A stretch of DNA of 64,000 nt from Bradysia coprophila (taxonomy: Eukaryota; Arthropoda; Insecta; Diptera; Sciaridae): NCBI RefSeq assembly GCF_014529535.1, contig NW_023503941.1:1088645-1152644 (forward strand), given 5' to 3'. The notes under the pieces are model-generated. The model was not told the DNA's origin. It did no database searches and saw nothing but the letters and a program-made list of their open reading frames with translations. This document shows, in pieces, positions 49,170 to 60,568 of the stretch (positions are counted from its first letter, which is position 1; each line of letters opens with the position of its first letter). Position numbers and translations under genes: made by a program.

Positions 49170-50840
49170 AGACGACTTTTCTACACGGTCAATATCGTTC
49201 TGTTGAGACGATAATATCGTTCTGTTGACGATAATATCGTTCTGTTGACGATAATATCGTTCTGTTGACGATAATATCGTTCTGTTGACGATAATATCGT
49301 TCTGTTGACGATAATATCGTTCTGTTGACGATAATATCGTTCTGTTGACGATAATATCGTTTTGTTGACGATAATATCGTTTTGTGGACGATAATATCGT
49401 TCTGTTGACGATAATATCGTTCTGTTGACGATAATATCGTTTTGTGGACGATAATATCGTTTGGTGGACGATAATATCGTTCGGTGGACGATAATATCGT
49501 TTGGTGGACGATAATATCGTTCGGTGGACGATAATATCGTTCTGTTGACGATAATATCGTTCGGTGGACGATAATATCGTTCTGTTGACGATAATATCGT
49601 TCTGTTGACGATAATATCGTTCTGTTGACGATAATATCGTTCTGTTGACGATAATATCGTTCTGTTGACGATAATATCGTTATGTTGACGATAATATCGT
49701 TCTGTTGATGATAATATCGTTCTGTTGACGATAATATCGTTCTGTTGATGATAATATCGTTCTGTTGATGATAATATCGTTCTGTTGACGATAATATCAT
49801 TCGGTGGACGATAATATCGTTCTGTTGACGATAATATCGTTTTGTGGACGATAATATCGTTCTGTTGACGATAATATCGTTCTTTTGACGATAATATAGT
49901 TTTGTGGACGATAATATCGTTCTGTTGACGATAATATCGTTCGGTTGACGATAATATCGTTCTGTTGACGATAATATCGTTCTGTTGACGATAATATCGT
50001 TCTGTTGACGATAATATCGTTCGGTGGACGATAATATCGTTCGCTGGACGATAATATAGTTCGGTGGACGATAATATCATTCGGTGGACGATAATATCGT
50101 TTTGTGGACGATAATATCGTTCTGTAGACGACAATATCGTTTTGTGGACGATAATATCGTTCGGTGGACGATAATATCGTTTTGTGGACGATAATATCGT
50201 TCTGTTGACGATAATATCATTCGGTGGACGATAATATCGTTTTGTGGACGATAATATCGTTCTGTTGACGATAATATCGTTCTGTAGACGACAATATCGT
50301 TTTGTGGACGATAATATCGTTCGGTGGACGATAATATAGTTTTGTGGACGATAATATAGTTTTGTGGACGATAATATCGTTTTGTGGACGATAATATCGT
50401 TCGGTTGACGATAATATAGTTTTGTGGACGATAATATCGTTCTGTTGACGATAATATCGTTCGGTGGACGATAATATCGTTATGTTGACGATAATATCGT
50501 TCTGTTGACGATAATATCGTTCTGTTGACGATAATATCGTTCTGTGGACGATAATATCGTTCTGTTGAGACGATAACATCGTTCTGTTGACGATAATATC
50601 GTTCTGTTGACGATAATATCGCTTTGTGGACGATAATATCGTTTTGTTGACGATAATATCGTTCTGTAGACGACAATATCGTTCTGTAGACGACAATATC
50701 GTTCTGTGGACGATAATATCGTTCTGTTGACGATAACATCGTTCTGTTGACGATAATATCGTTCTGTTGACGATAACATCGTTCGGTGGACGATAATATC
50801 GTTCGTGACGATATTAACCGTGTAGGAATGTCCCGTTACC
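49170..50840. repeat. 20-bp minisatellite, about 80 units, with inverted ends
   Basis: Near-perfect head-to-tail copies of TCTGTTGACGATAATATCGT from about 49195 to 50810. Variants at positions 2-6 (TCTGTT, TTTGTG, TCGGTG, TCTGTA) and rare CGACAATAT or GATAACAT forms occur. Outside the array, CTACACGGTCAATATCGT at 49181 and CGATATTAACCGTGTAG at about 50809 are inverted. The period makes 60-bp (20-residue) open frames on the minus strand; these are artefacts. Confidence 0.95.
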
Positions 50841-51071
50841 TGTTTTAAGTGACACTTTATTACACAAATGACGCTAAGAAGTGACACGTTTTATGGTTGT
50901 GTTGTGATATGCTTGCCGTTTCTAAAAGGTTAAATTGGGTATTTACAGCCGAGAACAAAAATATTTTAAATTTAGTGTAAGATTTAGAGCAACTACGATT
51001 CAACAATAACAACAAAAATCCAGTGTGATCGAAAAGAAAGCATTGCCAGCAAATGAACGTCCATCTAAAAA

Positions 51072-51165
51072 TAGTATATTTCAACATACCCCAATACACA
51101 CAAGATGTATGTGCACGCGCAGGCGAAGCCCAAGCGAAAACACACATCGAGTGTGTATTGGGGTA
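51072..51165. repeat. Short hairpin
   Basis: CATACCCCAATACACAC and GTGTGTATTGGGGTA are inverse around a spacer containing GTGCACGCGCAGGCGAAGCC. No gene is seen from 50841 to 52650. Confidence 0.65.
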
Positions 51166-53437
51166 TTTTGTTTCTGTAATAGTGAGAGTATGTTGGTGCT
51201 TTCCTTCTCGACCGTTTACTTTCCCTACCGACCGATTCATATCATAGCTCACCAATACACTCTCACGTATACAGAATACCGTTCCGTTAGTCCCCGGTCC
51301 CATAAGGCCGTACAATTTGAATATTCAAATGCATGGCTCTGATGTATACGACTTAATACCTTTGAAAGAGCCCTAAGGAGAATGGGTCAGGCGTGTACAT
51401 GCAGCTTATATGGCAGATAAATCAATTGCTGTCAAAACAATGAGACTCATTCCATATGAGTATGTACAGCTTACGACAGTGGTTAGACCTGAAATATTTT
51501 TGATTTCGAATCGACGTGGCCACTCTAAAAGTATGAAATGAAACTAAAATTGTAAACTCAGGCCTGGAATCGTTTCAGATCTTAAGAACTCGACCTGAAG
51601 CTTTCTGGTTCACCTGACCAAATAGTACGCCTTACGGGCATGACGAATCACATTTCGAAAAATCAATTCAAAATCAATACGACAATCAATTGTTAGCTGA
51701 CTATTAAATGCAATAGGCTTATCCTCGCTTGTGCTCTCTTAGAGGCCAAAAAAGACCAATAGAAACGTCTTGTGTTGTATAAAGTTATGGCATGCACAGC
51801 TAAAACCGTGGCCTTAGAAAACACTGTTTAAAAAAAAGCTATTTACATTCTCGCTTGTCAGTGTTGAGTAAATGTAATGTCGGAGAGATAAGAAAATACT
51901 GAAGACAATAAATTTAATCAAAAACTGTTTAACGGTTGAAACATATCACTTTCACTGTTTGTCGCAAAAGTCGCAAATTGTTTTTATGGAAACCCTTCCC
52001 TACGAACTGGAATGGGTCAATCACATCAACTATCTTTTCGTTCAAAAAATGGCTCGCATACCAAAACCATTGCAAAATTGTATTTTCCATCAAAATTATA
52101 TAAATTATAGAAATCGTTAACATAAAATAAAAATTTTATTAAACATCATCAAAACCATAAGAATTTCAAATTATATGCGGACTTACAGGAGTGTGTGATC
52201 GCCAGCTGAAGCGACCTTGAATTACTTTTCAACTGGAAAGAGATCGGGTTTTCTTTCTATACCAATAGAATGCACATCTTGATACGCTCTCAATCCGGCA
52301 ATGATTCCAAAGAACATTGCAGCTGCAACAAATTCACCATCATTCACCGGAGCTAGGCATGCGTCTTGTAATTAAAAGTCGCTTAACCGTCGGTGGAATC
52401 TCTTTGGATATTTTTGCTTTGATGACCATTTTTCGCAAATTAAATGCAAGCACTCGGCGATAGTCACTGTGAAACTACCAGCATGTTGTGAACGGGGAGA
52501 GACTCGGATTATATTTGCGTACCATAGTACGTCCATAATTGGTTACTAGCTTATCCATTTGTGCAGTGCTGTATTGGCGATTTGCAACGAAGGGTGCTTA
52601 GCGGAAATAAATGGAACGTACTTATGTCTGATATTGAAATCTTTCGAACATAGAAAGTGTTAGAGGTTCCAATTTGCGATGAGGAATAAAAGCAGTGATA
52701 CAAAAAAGTGATGTTTATTCAATCGCTGATTCTAACAGAATAAACATAAAAACTGTCTTTCCTCAAGTGCCAACTTGATTGATTTAACTCAATTAGAATT
52801 TATGAGAATGCTAAGTTCAATCTTCAACACTTCTTCTCATTCCCATAAATTCTACCACTTGAATAAATATCATCCTCCGTTGCATAGCGACAACATAATA
52901 AATCAAATTTTATCTTAAGTCTTCGTCTCCGTCTCCTCCTTAACCAGAACCATATGAACTGCCGTAACCAGCTTCTCCATCACAAACATACACTCCGCCG
53001 TACGAAGAACTATCGAAGCCTTCACATGCAACTTTGCCACCAACGACCGACTCTGCGGCGACCGATTTCTCAACCATTGTCCCAATGAATCTTCCACCCT
53101 CGTCTTTTGCCTTCCGTCTTCGTCTTCCGCCTTCTGTTTTGTTCTTTTGTTCTGTTTATCATCCTCTCCAAGATCCTCTCCTCCATCTTCTTCTTCTTCT
53201 TTTGTCTTCTTCTTCTCTTTTTGTCTTCTTCTTCTCTTGTAAACTTTTTCTTTTGCTCAAACTTTGTTGCTCTCCGCTCAAGTTCTGTTGCTCAACTCTG
53301 TTCCACTTTCTTCTCTTTTCTCTTCTTTTCTTTTCTTTCGTCCGGTAAACTTTGCCAATGTCGATATAACACTTGTTTCTTCTTCTTTCATTGCTCGCAA
53401 TCCATTCTTTCGTCCATTTTTAGTCCTGTCGTCAACG

Positions 53438-53591
53438 CAGGGGCGGATCCAGCTTTTGTTCTGACTCGGGCGGTTAGAAGACAACAATTTTCTGACCCGG
53501 GCGGTTTTTGTTTTTTAGAAAAAATTCCATATAAAAATCACCCTCTGACCCGGGCGATCGCGATTACCGCGCATAGGTGGATCCACGCCTG
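53438..53591. mobile_element. hAT-type MITE, 154 bp, nested in the LTR element
   Basis: The ends CAGGGGCGGATCCA and TGGATCCACGCCTG are inverted with two mismatches. CGTCAACG flanks it on both sides (53430-53437 and 53592-53599), an 8-bp duplication. TCTGACCCGGGCG-like words occur twice inside. Confidence 0.88.
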
Positions 53592-53718
53592 CGTCAACGT
53601 TCTTTCTTTTCCAAATCATATTCCAAATCCTACTCCGTTTTCAGTCCATGTCAGCATACTTTCATTCTCGATTTTATTTCCATCTTCATCTTCTACTTTT
53701 CACTGCCCTATCCCCGAT

Positions 53719-53732
53719 CTGGGCCCATAACC
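53719..53732 (-). promoter_or_regulatory. Copia-type primer-binding site
   Basis: GGTTATGGGCCCAG on the minus strand, directly adjoining the LTR at 53733. It matches the internal initiator-methionine tRNA site used for priming by copia, rather than a tRNA 3' end. Confidence 0.8.
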
Positions 53733-53871
53733 TGTTAGAGGTTCCAATTTGCGGTGAGGAATAAAAGCAGTGATACAAAAAATTGATGTTTATTCAATCG
53801 CTGATTCTAACAGAATTGATTTAACTCAATTAGAATTTATGAGAATGCTAAGTTCAATCTTCAACAGAAAG

Positions 53872-54661
53872 TAGTGTCACCTACATTACGTGCAAATCGC
53901 GAATAAACATTTAAATTATATGCTTGCGTCTGCAGTGCCACTTGTAGAAGTATAACGTAAGACTAGCGAAGAACATTAACTGAATTCTTAAAATGACCGA
54001 CGAATGAAATTCCTCCACCAGTTTCACAGCTTGAAAGTCATCTCTTAAATTTCTTTAGTTCAAATGCTCCGAACTGGCTCATTCAATTTTACAAGAACGA
54101 CGGTGCATGTACAATACAAGTATACCTGCTCATTCTACAGCGATAACTTTATTAAGTTGATAAACAGCCACGCATTGGCTATAAAATCTTATCAAACGCC
54201 ATCTCTCTGCAAAATTAATATCAAAGATAATACTACTTGAATTTACAGCCTGAGACAGAGAGCTGTGTCTACTCGAATTCAAGCAACTTTTTCGCACTTT
54301 CCGCTCATTGCCGTAATTGTGAGAAAGGTGGGATGACCTTTATTATAACGCCATTTATAATGAAACAGTTCAACCGTTGTTGCTTTCAGTGACGCGTTTC
54401 TCTATGAAAAATGATTTAACCCCCAAAACAACTACGACAGAAACGGCAGAAGAGTTATTTGTTAATGTTTTTTCGGTTAGTTTTCCTAGTCATCGGCCAC
54501 CGATGCAATTCTAAGGATTAAACTTGCATCACATTCCCACACTGCCGTATGTTCTTCGTCATTCTCATACTTACTCACTTTCCAAACTTGCCCACTTCCA
54601 TACTTATCATGCCAATTTTTGTTTATCTAATCGAAAGTAAGTCATTCGAACAAAGACAATC
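53872..54661. other. Upstream region of the membrane-protein gene
   Basis: No other gene seen. It presumably holds the promoter and 5' UTR of the gene at 54662; there is no motif I can defend. Confidence 0.35.
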
Positions 54662-55614
54662 ATGAGGCTAGTTTGCATTTTTTGGCTGTGCTTTGTTATT
54701 AATTCAACTTACGGACGAAGTATTGGTAACGGTAAAGAAATAACTGATTTTAAACGAAATCGATACAACAGAGCACATATTTTGTCAGGGTATAATTCGA
54801 CAATCGAATCGGAACCAATTTCTGCGACGTGGACAGATTTCCAAATTCGTCATGTAGTTAGCAGCGACCAAGGAAGTGAGGCAAACTGGAATGCCTACTT
54901 CCGTCGACAGTTACCGAGTCAATATGGAATTAAAAGTGTAAATTCTTTCATTGTGAATTCAGCCGGTGTAATTTCAGGAAATTTCCCATCTGGGGTGCCA
55001 CAGGTAAGGAAATGAATTGGAAATCTATCAAAACTTATGGATTACTGTGATAGAGTCGAGGCGACATTCTTTTAGTTTTTAAGCATAATGAGCAACGCTT
55101 GACTACAGATTTTTTTTTAAATCGATTTATAATCCATTTGGTCCAGTATACCGGTGGTTCAGCAAGCAACTTGTACTGGAGCTCAACACGACAACATATT
55201 TTCGTGTTAACTCTATCGGGTTCTCCTGGACAACCACATCCAAACTACAATGTGTATGATTGCGGACAAAAATACTATGTCGCTGGATTGGACATGGTAA
55301 CAAGGCTGCCTGTTCACTATCAAGGTCATTCGACCACTCAAGGGCCTAGGATCGATCAAATAACTGCCGGATGTACTAAAGTAATGGCAAACGATCTACT
55401 TTGCCAATTAGGTGAAACAATTGATGGCAGGCGTACGGAGTGTATATCTGTAATTGTTTCGGGCACTTTGCTCGGTCTTGTTATTGTGGCATTTTTACTT
55501 GTTGCTGTACTTTTGAGTAAACGTGGAGTCATAGGCAATAATACCTCAACAAATGAACACAGTCCGCTGATTGGTAGCGATGGTCCGAGTTATGGAAATC
55601 CACAAATTACCTAA
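54662..55614 (+). CDS. Unrecognised type I membrane protein with dileucine sorting motif
   Basis: I do not recognise this protein. Two exons, 54662-55003 and 55147-55614, join in phase 0 (CAG|GTAAGG and TCCAG|TATACC) into 269 aa. The start is the first ATG and is followed by a signal peptide (about residues 1-18). The lumenal part holds four cysteines in the second exon (residues 153, 190, 200, 213) and several NxS/T sites, so it looks exported and perhaps disulfide-bonded. One transmembrane segment follows at about 213-237 (ISVIVSGTLLGLVIVAFLL), then a basic stop (SKRG) and a short tail of about 30 residues. The tail contains EHSPLI (251-256), which fits the acidic dileucine signal [DE]xxxL[LI] for endosome or lysosome sorting. 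Function unknown; a lysosomal or endosomal membrane glycoprotein is my inference. Confidence 0.8.
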
Positions 55615-55784
55615 ATACCTCAAAAGAGGAAAAGGTGACGCTAGTCCTGTAAATATTAAATTTCCAAAATATTTGATATCAATAAGCCTAAACGTAATAA
55701 ATTTCAACCAAGAACATTTTAACAAGAAAATATGTCGAAGAGAATTTTATCGATGAGGTTTTACAGACCTACGCGAAAGATTTC

Positions 55785-56960
55785 TATTAACTCCAATATG
55801 GTGAAATGGCTGAAAATGTACGAAGATGCTTCAATTTCAAGTTGTGTTTTCTCCGGATGTAGTGAACCGTTTTAAATGAGTTATAGCTCGTTGAACTCGT
55901 ATTGCACGGTTGGTTTGAAACGAGATTAAATAAGAACGGCCGACCATCAATAATTTTTTTTCATATTCATAAAGAGTGTTGACAAGAACTTCACACAGGA
56001 AAAAATTAGCCCGAACCCCTGGGCCGTTTCTGAGAACCAGTGGATGCGACTCGTTGAAATTTGGAAACTTCTGTACCTTTCTGGCAGCGTTATTTCAAAC
56101 TAATTTGTCTGTAATATTGTAGCCTAAAGACTAACCCTTACAACGATACCAAACATGCCATACTTGATCCACGACAAGTACTGTTGATGATTCAGGTTTT
56201 CAATCGAAGTCACTCTACTCGCAAATCTGGAGCCTTCGAAATTATTAAATTTCACTTTTCAATTTTTCTTCAAATGTCGATAAAAGTTTTCCGCAATCGA
56301 AACTATACAAGTGACACTTTTCCCACCTCGATACATGCCGTATAGCCGAAAATATCTCAAAAATACGAAATTTCAAGATGGCCGTCATTTTCTTGAAATA
56401 TCGAAAAATGTCTTCCACCAACGAATATATACAATTGACACTTTATCGAAACTCTCTACATGCCGTATAGGTCTGTTCCAAGGCCATACGAATTGTCAAA
56501 TTACTGTCAAATTTCATCCATAGAGACATAACCTCATCAATATTTGTATGAAAACTGAGCTCTGTGGATGAAATCTTGTTCGTTCGGCCAGTCAAAGTTC
56601 GTGTTTACAGTTACTTGGAAAAATATCTCAAAAATATGAAATTTCAAGATGGCCGCCATTTTCTTGAAATGCCGGAAAAATTTATCCGCTAACGAAACTC
56701 TATGATTACCAATTTACGGCAACTATGTATGTGTCATATAGGCCTAAATGCAATAAATACAAAAAATAAAAATAAATTTCCAAGATGGCTGCTGTCCACA
56801 ATTTTGTCGGCCTAAACCCTAAAACAAATTACACCTTTAAACCTGAAACCAGAAATTCACATGAAACATTTCTATTAACTCGAACATGGTTAAAGTGCTG
56901 AAAATGTGTGAAGATGCTTCAATTTCAAATAGTGTTTTCTCCGGATGTGGATAACAGTTT
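55785..56960. repeat. Dispersed and tandem repeats between genes
   Basis: AAGATGCTTCAATTTCAA followed by GTGTTTTCTCCGGATGT occurs at 55830 and again at 56910, in direct orientation. AAATATCTCAAAAATAYGAA with ATTTCAAGATGGCCG occurs near 56349 and 56617, with related text before 56300. This is typical of a degenerate non-coding repeat family. Confidence 0.65.
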
Positions 56961-57137
56961 TTAATGATCTTTTTTTTTGATTTGGTTCAGTATGGAAAAG
57001 TTAAAATGTTCGCATATATATAGGTTCCTTAGTCTCCCGTTGGTACTTCTTTTTTCTTTTTTAGGGAAGTCGACTAGCGTCACAAACCACCGCTATCGCT
57101 TCGGTTTATGATGACATTACTTTTATATGTAAGTAGA

Positions 57138-58410
57138 TTAGCGAACGGAAACGTATCCACCTGCAGCACTTTTCGTCAACACAATTTGCCAGACTTGAAA
57201 TAAGCGTGCTCGGAACACCCCAGCACACATAAGGAAAAAAAAGATCCACATGCGGTAAGTGGAATCTGGGTTCTCGAACATATGACTGATGGTGTGCCAG
57301 TTTTTGACAAAATTGTCATGCCAAGCCATCAATGTCTTGTCATAATAAGCACCAAAATTGTGCCAGTCTTCAAGGCAAAATAAGTTGTCGATGGCCTTAG
57401 GAATGTCTTTATGATTCGGTAGAATTCCATTGGGAAATATATACTTGTGAATGAAGCCTTCGATTGGCGGACTGATGTCATTGTCGTTACCAGACGTCTG
57501 TAGTAGAAAAATACCATCGTCTGTGAGACATCGATGTGTTAGTTCAAAGAACGATTGATAATTCCTCCGTCCTACATGCTCGAAAAATTCAATTGATACA
57601 ATTCGGTCAAAGACTTCATTAACTTCACGATAATCCTGACAGCGAATGTCCACCTGATAACCTTTACAATTAAATCGAGCCTCTTCAGCCATCTCCTTGG
57701 AATTAGTAATTCCCACCACCTCCACATTGTACGTTTCAGCAAGGAATTTACATAGACCACCCCAACCACATCCTATGTCCAACACGCGCATTCTCGGCTT
57801 CAGTTTAAGTTTTCTACCAATAAGTTCCACTTTGTGTAGTTGAGCTTCATCCAAATTTTTGGCATCTTTCCAGTACCCGCAACTGTAATTCATGTTTACA
57901 TCCAAGAAAGATTTGAATATATCATTTCCTAGAAATTACCAGGGCCTTTAAATTTATGCAGAGCGCTGTACAGCCCAATGATAACTCACCTAGATTGTAA
58001 TGTTCCTGTGCAACTTGATGGCATCGTGCAACTGTTTGTAGATTAAAAGCATCAAAAGTGAGGTAACTGATACATTTCTCCCAGGGAAACAGCAGTTTCT
58101 TATAGAGACTCGCTTTGAATGCTCTGCAAATAAACTCGTCAAGCCTCTTGCAGTCCCACCATCCGTCCATATATGCTTCGGCGATACCTAACGTTCCATC
58201 ATATGCAAGACGATGGTAAAGCCAGTCATTGTGCACTACAATATCATGTGATGCTGCACCATTTACTTTAATTCCGGTACTATGTAATGCTTTGATAATG
58301 TATGCCTTGACTGGACTGAGTCCGATATAAACCGCAATGTACATAAACATTCGCCAGAGCCGAATCGCTCCTAATGTGGCCAAGTACAGAATATTATTTA
58401 CAGGATTCAT
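57138..58410 (-). CDS. Cyclopropane-fatty-acyl-phospholipid synthase, bacterial type
   Basis: Methyltransferase that adds a methylene group from S-adenosylmethionine across double bonds of phospholipid acyl chains (known for the family). Exons 58410-57990 and 57928-57138 join in frame (CTAG|GTGAGT, TTTCTAG|GAAATG) into 403 aa, close to the E. coli length of 382. Residues 140-161 read GNDIFKSFLDVNMNYSCGYW, aligning with the E. coli active-site cysteine region (C157 here). SAM motif VLDIGCGWGG at about 189-198; FEHVG with E257; KYIFPNG, EDWHNFGAYYD and a C-terminal CAGVFRAR all match bacterial enzymes. At residue 284 Gln replaces the bicarbonate-binding His of E. coli, as in some other CFA families. 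The chosen ATG (58410) follows a possible 5' UTR splice acceptor near 58432. The 61-base intron shows residence in a eukaryotic genome. Transfer from bacteria is likely. Confidence 0.93.
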
Positions 58411-58432
58411 GTTAGACTCTTGCAAATGTTCG

Positions 58433-59319
58433 GAAACCTTGAAAATAAGACAACACACAACGTGGTTCAATAAATAAATTTTTTACTAAAATTTTCACTT
58501 AGCAATAATATTGGCTACGATTTAAACAAAGCACGAATGGTGTGCTTTACACCGAATCCTGACTGAAATCCTTTCAACTCAACTGAATTGCAGGCATGAT
58601 CTTAACAGTCTATAAAAATTCCTACCGTTGCGCTGTTGGTTTCACGTTGTTGTTTCCCTCTCACGAAATTGGTTTCCCCTATAACATTTAACCACACTTT
58701 ACCATTTACGACATTACTACATTTAACATCATCTACTTATAAGCAGAATCAATACAAGTGAAAGAAATTACCCAATCGCGCCAACCACTTTTTGATTATT
58801 CAAACACTTCACCATTTAACCAATCGAGAGCTTCGCATACAATAAAGAAACGGCTTGCAAAGCTGAGGCGCCACTGAATGCGATTGAAAGTAACACCCTA
58901 ACAGCACATCTGTTATCATCTTCATCAACTTTTCTTGTCGGAACATTAATACCGGTGGATTATGACCCCGAAACGTCCAGACTGGTGTATCACGATACGA
59001 TTGGGAAAGTTTGTCCGGAATAAACATAATACTCGAAATTGAGCGAACAATTGAAGAGCGCGCTGAATACATTCGTAAAGGAGGTGAAAGTGTTGAAATA
59101 CCACATGGAAATGGGGATTTACGTGAGTATCAAACGAGGGGGAGCAATGATTATTCCCTTGACTGTAAGTCAGGGTCTTATGCCGGAAAATACCCTATTA
59201 TGTTTGTTCCGAAGGTTGTATGAAATGTTATGAAAAACGGAATTGCTTGTCCCAATATTTTCCTTGTAAACACGATAAGTTGATTAATTATCAACCAATT
59301 ACTAATTTTATTTTTTTAA
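58433..59319. other. Upstream region of the CFA synthase gene
   Basis: TTATTTTCAAG on the minus strand, ending at about 58433, could be the acceptor of a non-coding first exon. Open frames at 58809-59072 (minus) and 59011-59233 (plus) overlap each other. Neither matches a family I know, and I cannot choose between them. Confidence 0.35.
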
Positions 59320-59518
59320 CCTGTCACAAACGGCAAGCATATTAACAGTTTTACTATTGAAACTATTACTTCATTTGATCGAATATTTTAAGAGATTGAT
59401 TTCAGAAATCTTTTACTTCATTTGTTTTGAACATGTTTTTTGCTATATATAAGACCTAATTAGTCAGAACTTGGCGTTGCTGTCGTTGTCGATAACAGAT
59501 GATAGCCGTCTGTAACAG
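59320..59518. mobile_element. piggyBac-like MITE, second copy
   Basis: Same orientation and about 85% the same as 14630-14833. TTAA sits directly to its left (59316-59319); the left end is CCTGTCACAAACGG. The right end, CGTCTGTAACAG, has lost its last bases and the TTAA. TATATATAA lies at 59444-59452. Confidence 0.8.
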
Positions 59519-60320
59519 ACTAGTCGATACAGAATTGAATTCCTGAGGTCAAGTTCGAAGATGGGCTATGATGGCTAAGGATCTGGAAGTTATTCCAGCA
59601 AAACAGTATTTTCCACTGTTGGAAATTCAATCAATCGAAAAATATTACTTTGATGGAAATTGATTTTGTCGGTTAGATATATCCATCTATCACGGTGATA
59701 TTCAGCTATAACGGGATAGTTGGCTATAGTCAGGGATAGTCACGTGAAAGTCAGCGACCACGCATGACAGTTTTCTATAACGACGATAGCCAGCTATCAC
59801 GGGCAAAAGTAGCAGATTTCACACCATGACATAAAATATTTATAAAATTTTATGAAAAACCATTTTCGGAATCGTTATTCCAATGTATGGAATGACACTA
59901 AAAAACAATCAAACAGAAAACTTTAAAGCTCCCACGAGTGCGAAGTTTGCGGCCAGAGCGAAGCGGGGGCCGTAATTCGCACGAGTCCTTGTCCATTTAT
60001 GATTTATTGTTGATTAAAGATCTGGCCGCAAATTCACAACAAAATAGAGAACAGAAAAAGTACGTTTCCAATGAATTTGTACTAAAGCGAAGGTTTTCAT
60101 ATCAGTTATTTGTAATTTTAACAACGGAAAATAAAATGAAATTAATAAAAAATATATTGGAAAAATTGTCAGTAAAGGGACCTGACCCGCCCAAAAGGTG
60201 GGGCCTAGTTTTTAACATTATCTATAAGCTCCAATGAAAAAGATAGGACACAGAATAGAGTACTATTTTATATGAAATTTTATCCCCTCTCTTTTTACAA
60301 TTTCAGTACTCTATTTAGAG
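59519..60320. other. Intergenic stretch
   Basis: From 59700 to 59800 short words such as CTATCACGG and GCTATAACGG recur. The open frame at 59938-60237 has no domain. No gene is supported. Confidence 0.35.
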
Positions 60321-60568
60321 TACAGTTTGTTCATGTCATTTTTACACAGTTTTAGATATGATAGATAGATAGATAGATAGAGTTTTAAATGTACCCAGTC
60401 AATTAAGTTCTTCCCAAATTATGAATTTTTGGCGCAAAATTTAAAATTTCAATCGCGAATTCAAATATTGCGCAATTTGGGAAGAACTTAATTGACTGGG
60501 TACATTAAAAACTCTGACATATCGACAATCTTTAGAAACTGTGTAAAAATTAAATGAACAAACTGTAC
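60321..60568. mobile_element. Foldback element with an internal GATA run
   Basis: GTACAGTTTGTTCATGTCAT at 60321 pairs with ATGAACAAACTGTAC ending near 60568; TTTTTACACAGTTT pairs with AAACTGTGTAAAAA; and TGTACCCAGTCAATTAAGTT with CTTCCCAAATT pairs with AATTTGGGAAG and TTAATTGACTGGGTACA. A (GATA) run of about five units lies at 60359-60380 in the left arm only. Confidence 0.82.

Larger units (their letters stand above)
52658..53866 (-). mobile_element. Miniature copia-type LTR retrotransposon (TRIM-like)
   Basis: Two direct LTRs of the TG...CA type, 52658-52829 (172 bp) and 53733-53866 (134 bp, lacking about 40 bases), start TGTTAGAGGTTCC and end ATCTTCAACA. GAAAG on both outer sides (52653-52657 and 53867-53871) is a 5-bp target duplication. 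On the minus strand the base after the LTR starts GGTTATGGGCCCAG (53732-53719), the half-tRNA-iMet primer-binding site used by copia. GGGAATGAGAAGAAG just before the other LTR is a polypurine tract. The interior has no gag or pol, only purine-rich low-complexity DNA and a nested MITE. It is therefore non-autonomous. Confidence 0.9.

Noticed and set aside
49181..50887. Open frames up to 317 aa on the minus strand, rich in TILSSTERYYRQQNDIIV
   Set aside because: They arise from the 20-bp satellite read over 60-base super-periods. No start context, no domain and no codon bias.
53034..53730. Open frames of 104 and 207 aa on the plus strand, Ser/Phe/Leu-rich
   Set aside because: They are the antisense of purine-rich DNA inside the LTR element, and the longer one runs through the nested MITE.
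57138..58410. Bacterial contamination as the source of the CFA synthase
   Set aside because: The gene has a proper 61-base GT-AG intron that restores the frame and lies between insect-type repeats, so it is part of the nuclear genome.
58809..59233. A small gene upstream of CFA synthase on either strand
   Set aside because: Frames on both strands overlap and neither resembles a family I know. I considered small mitochondrial subunits but could not support any match.
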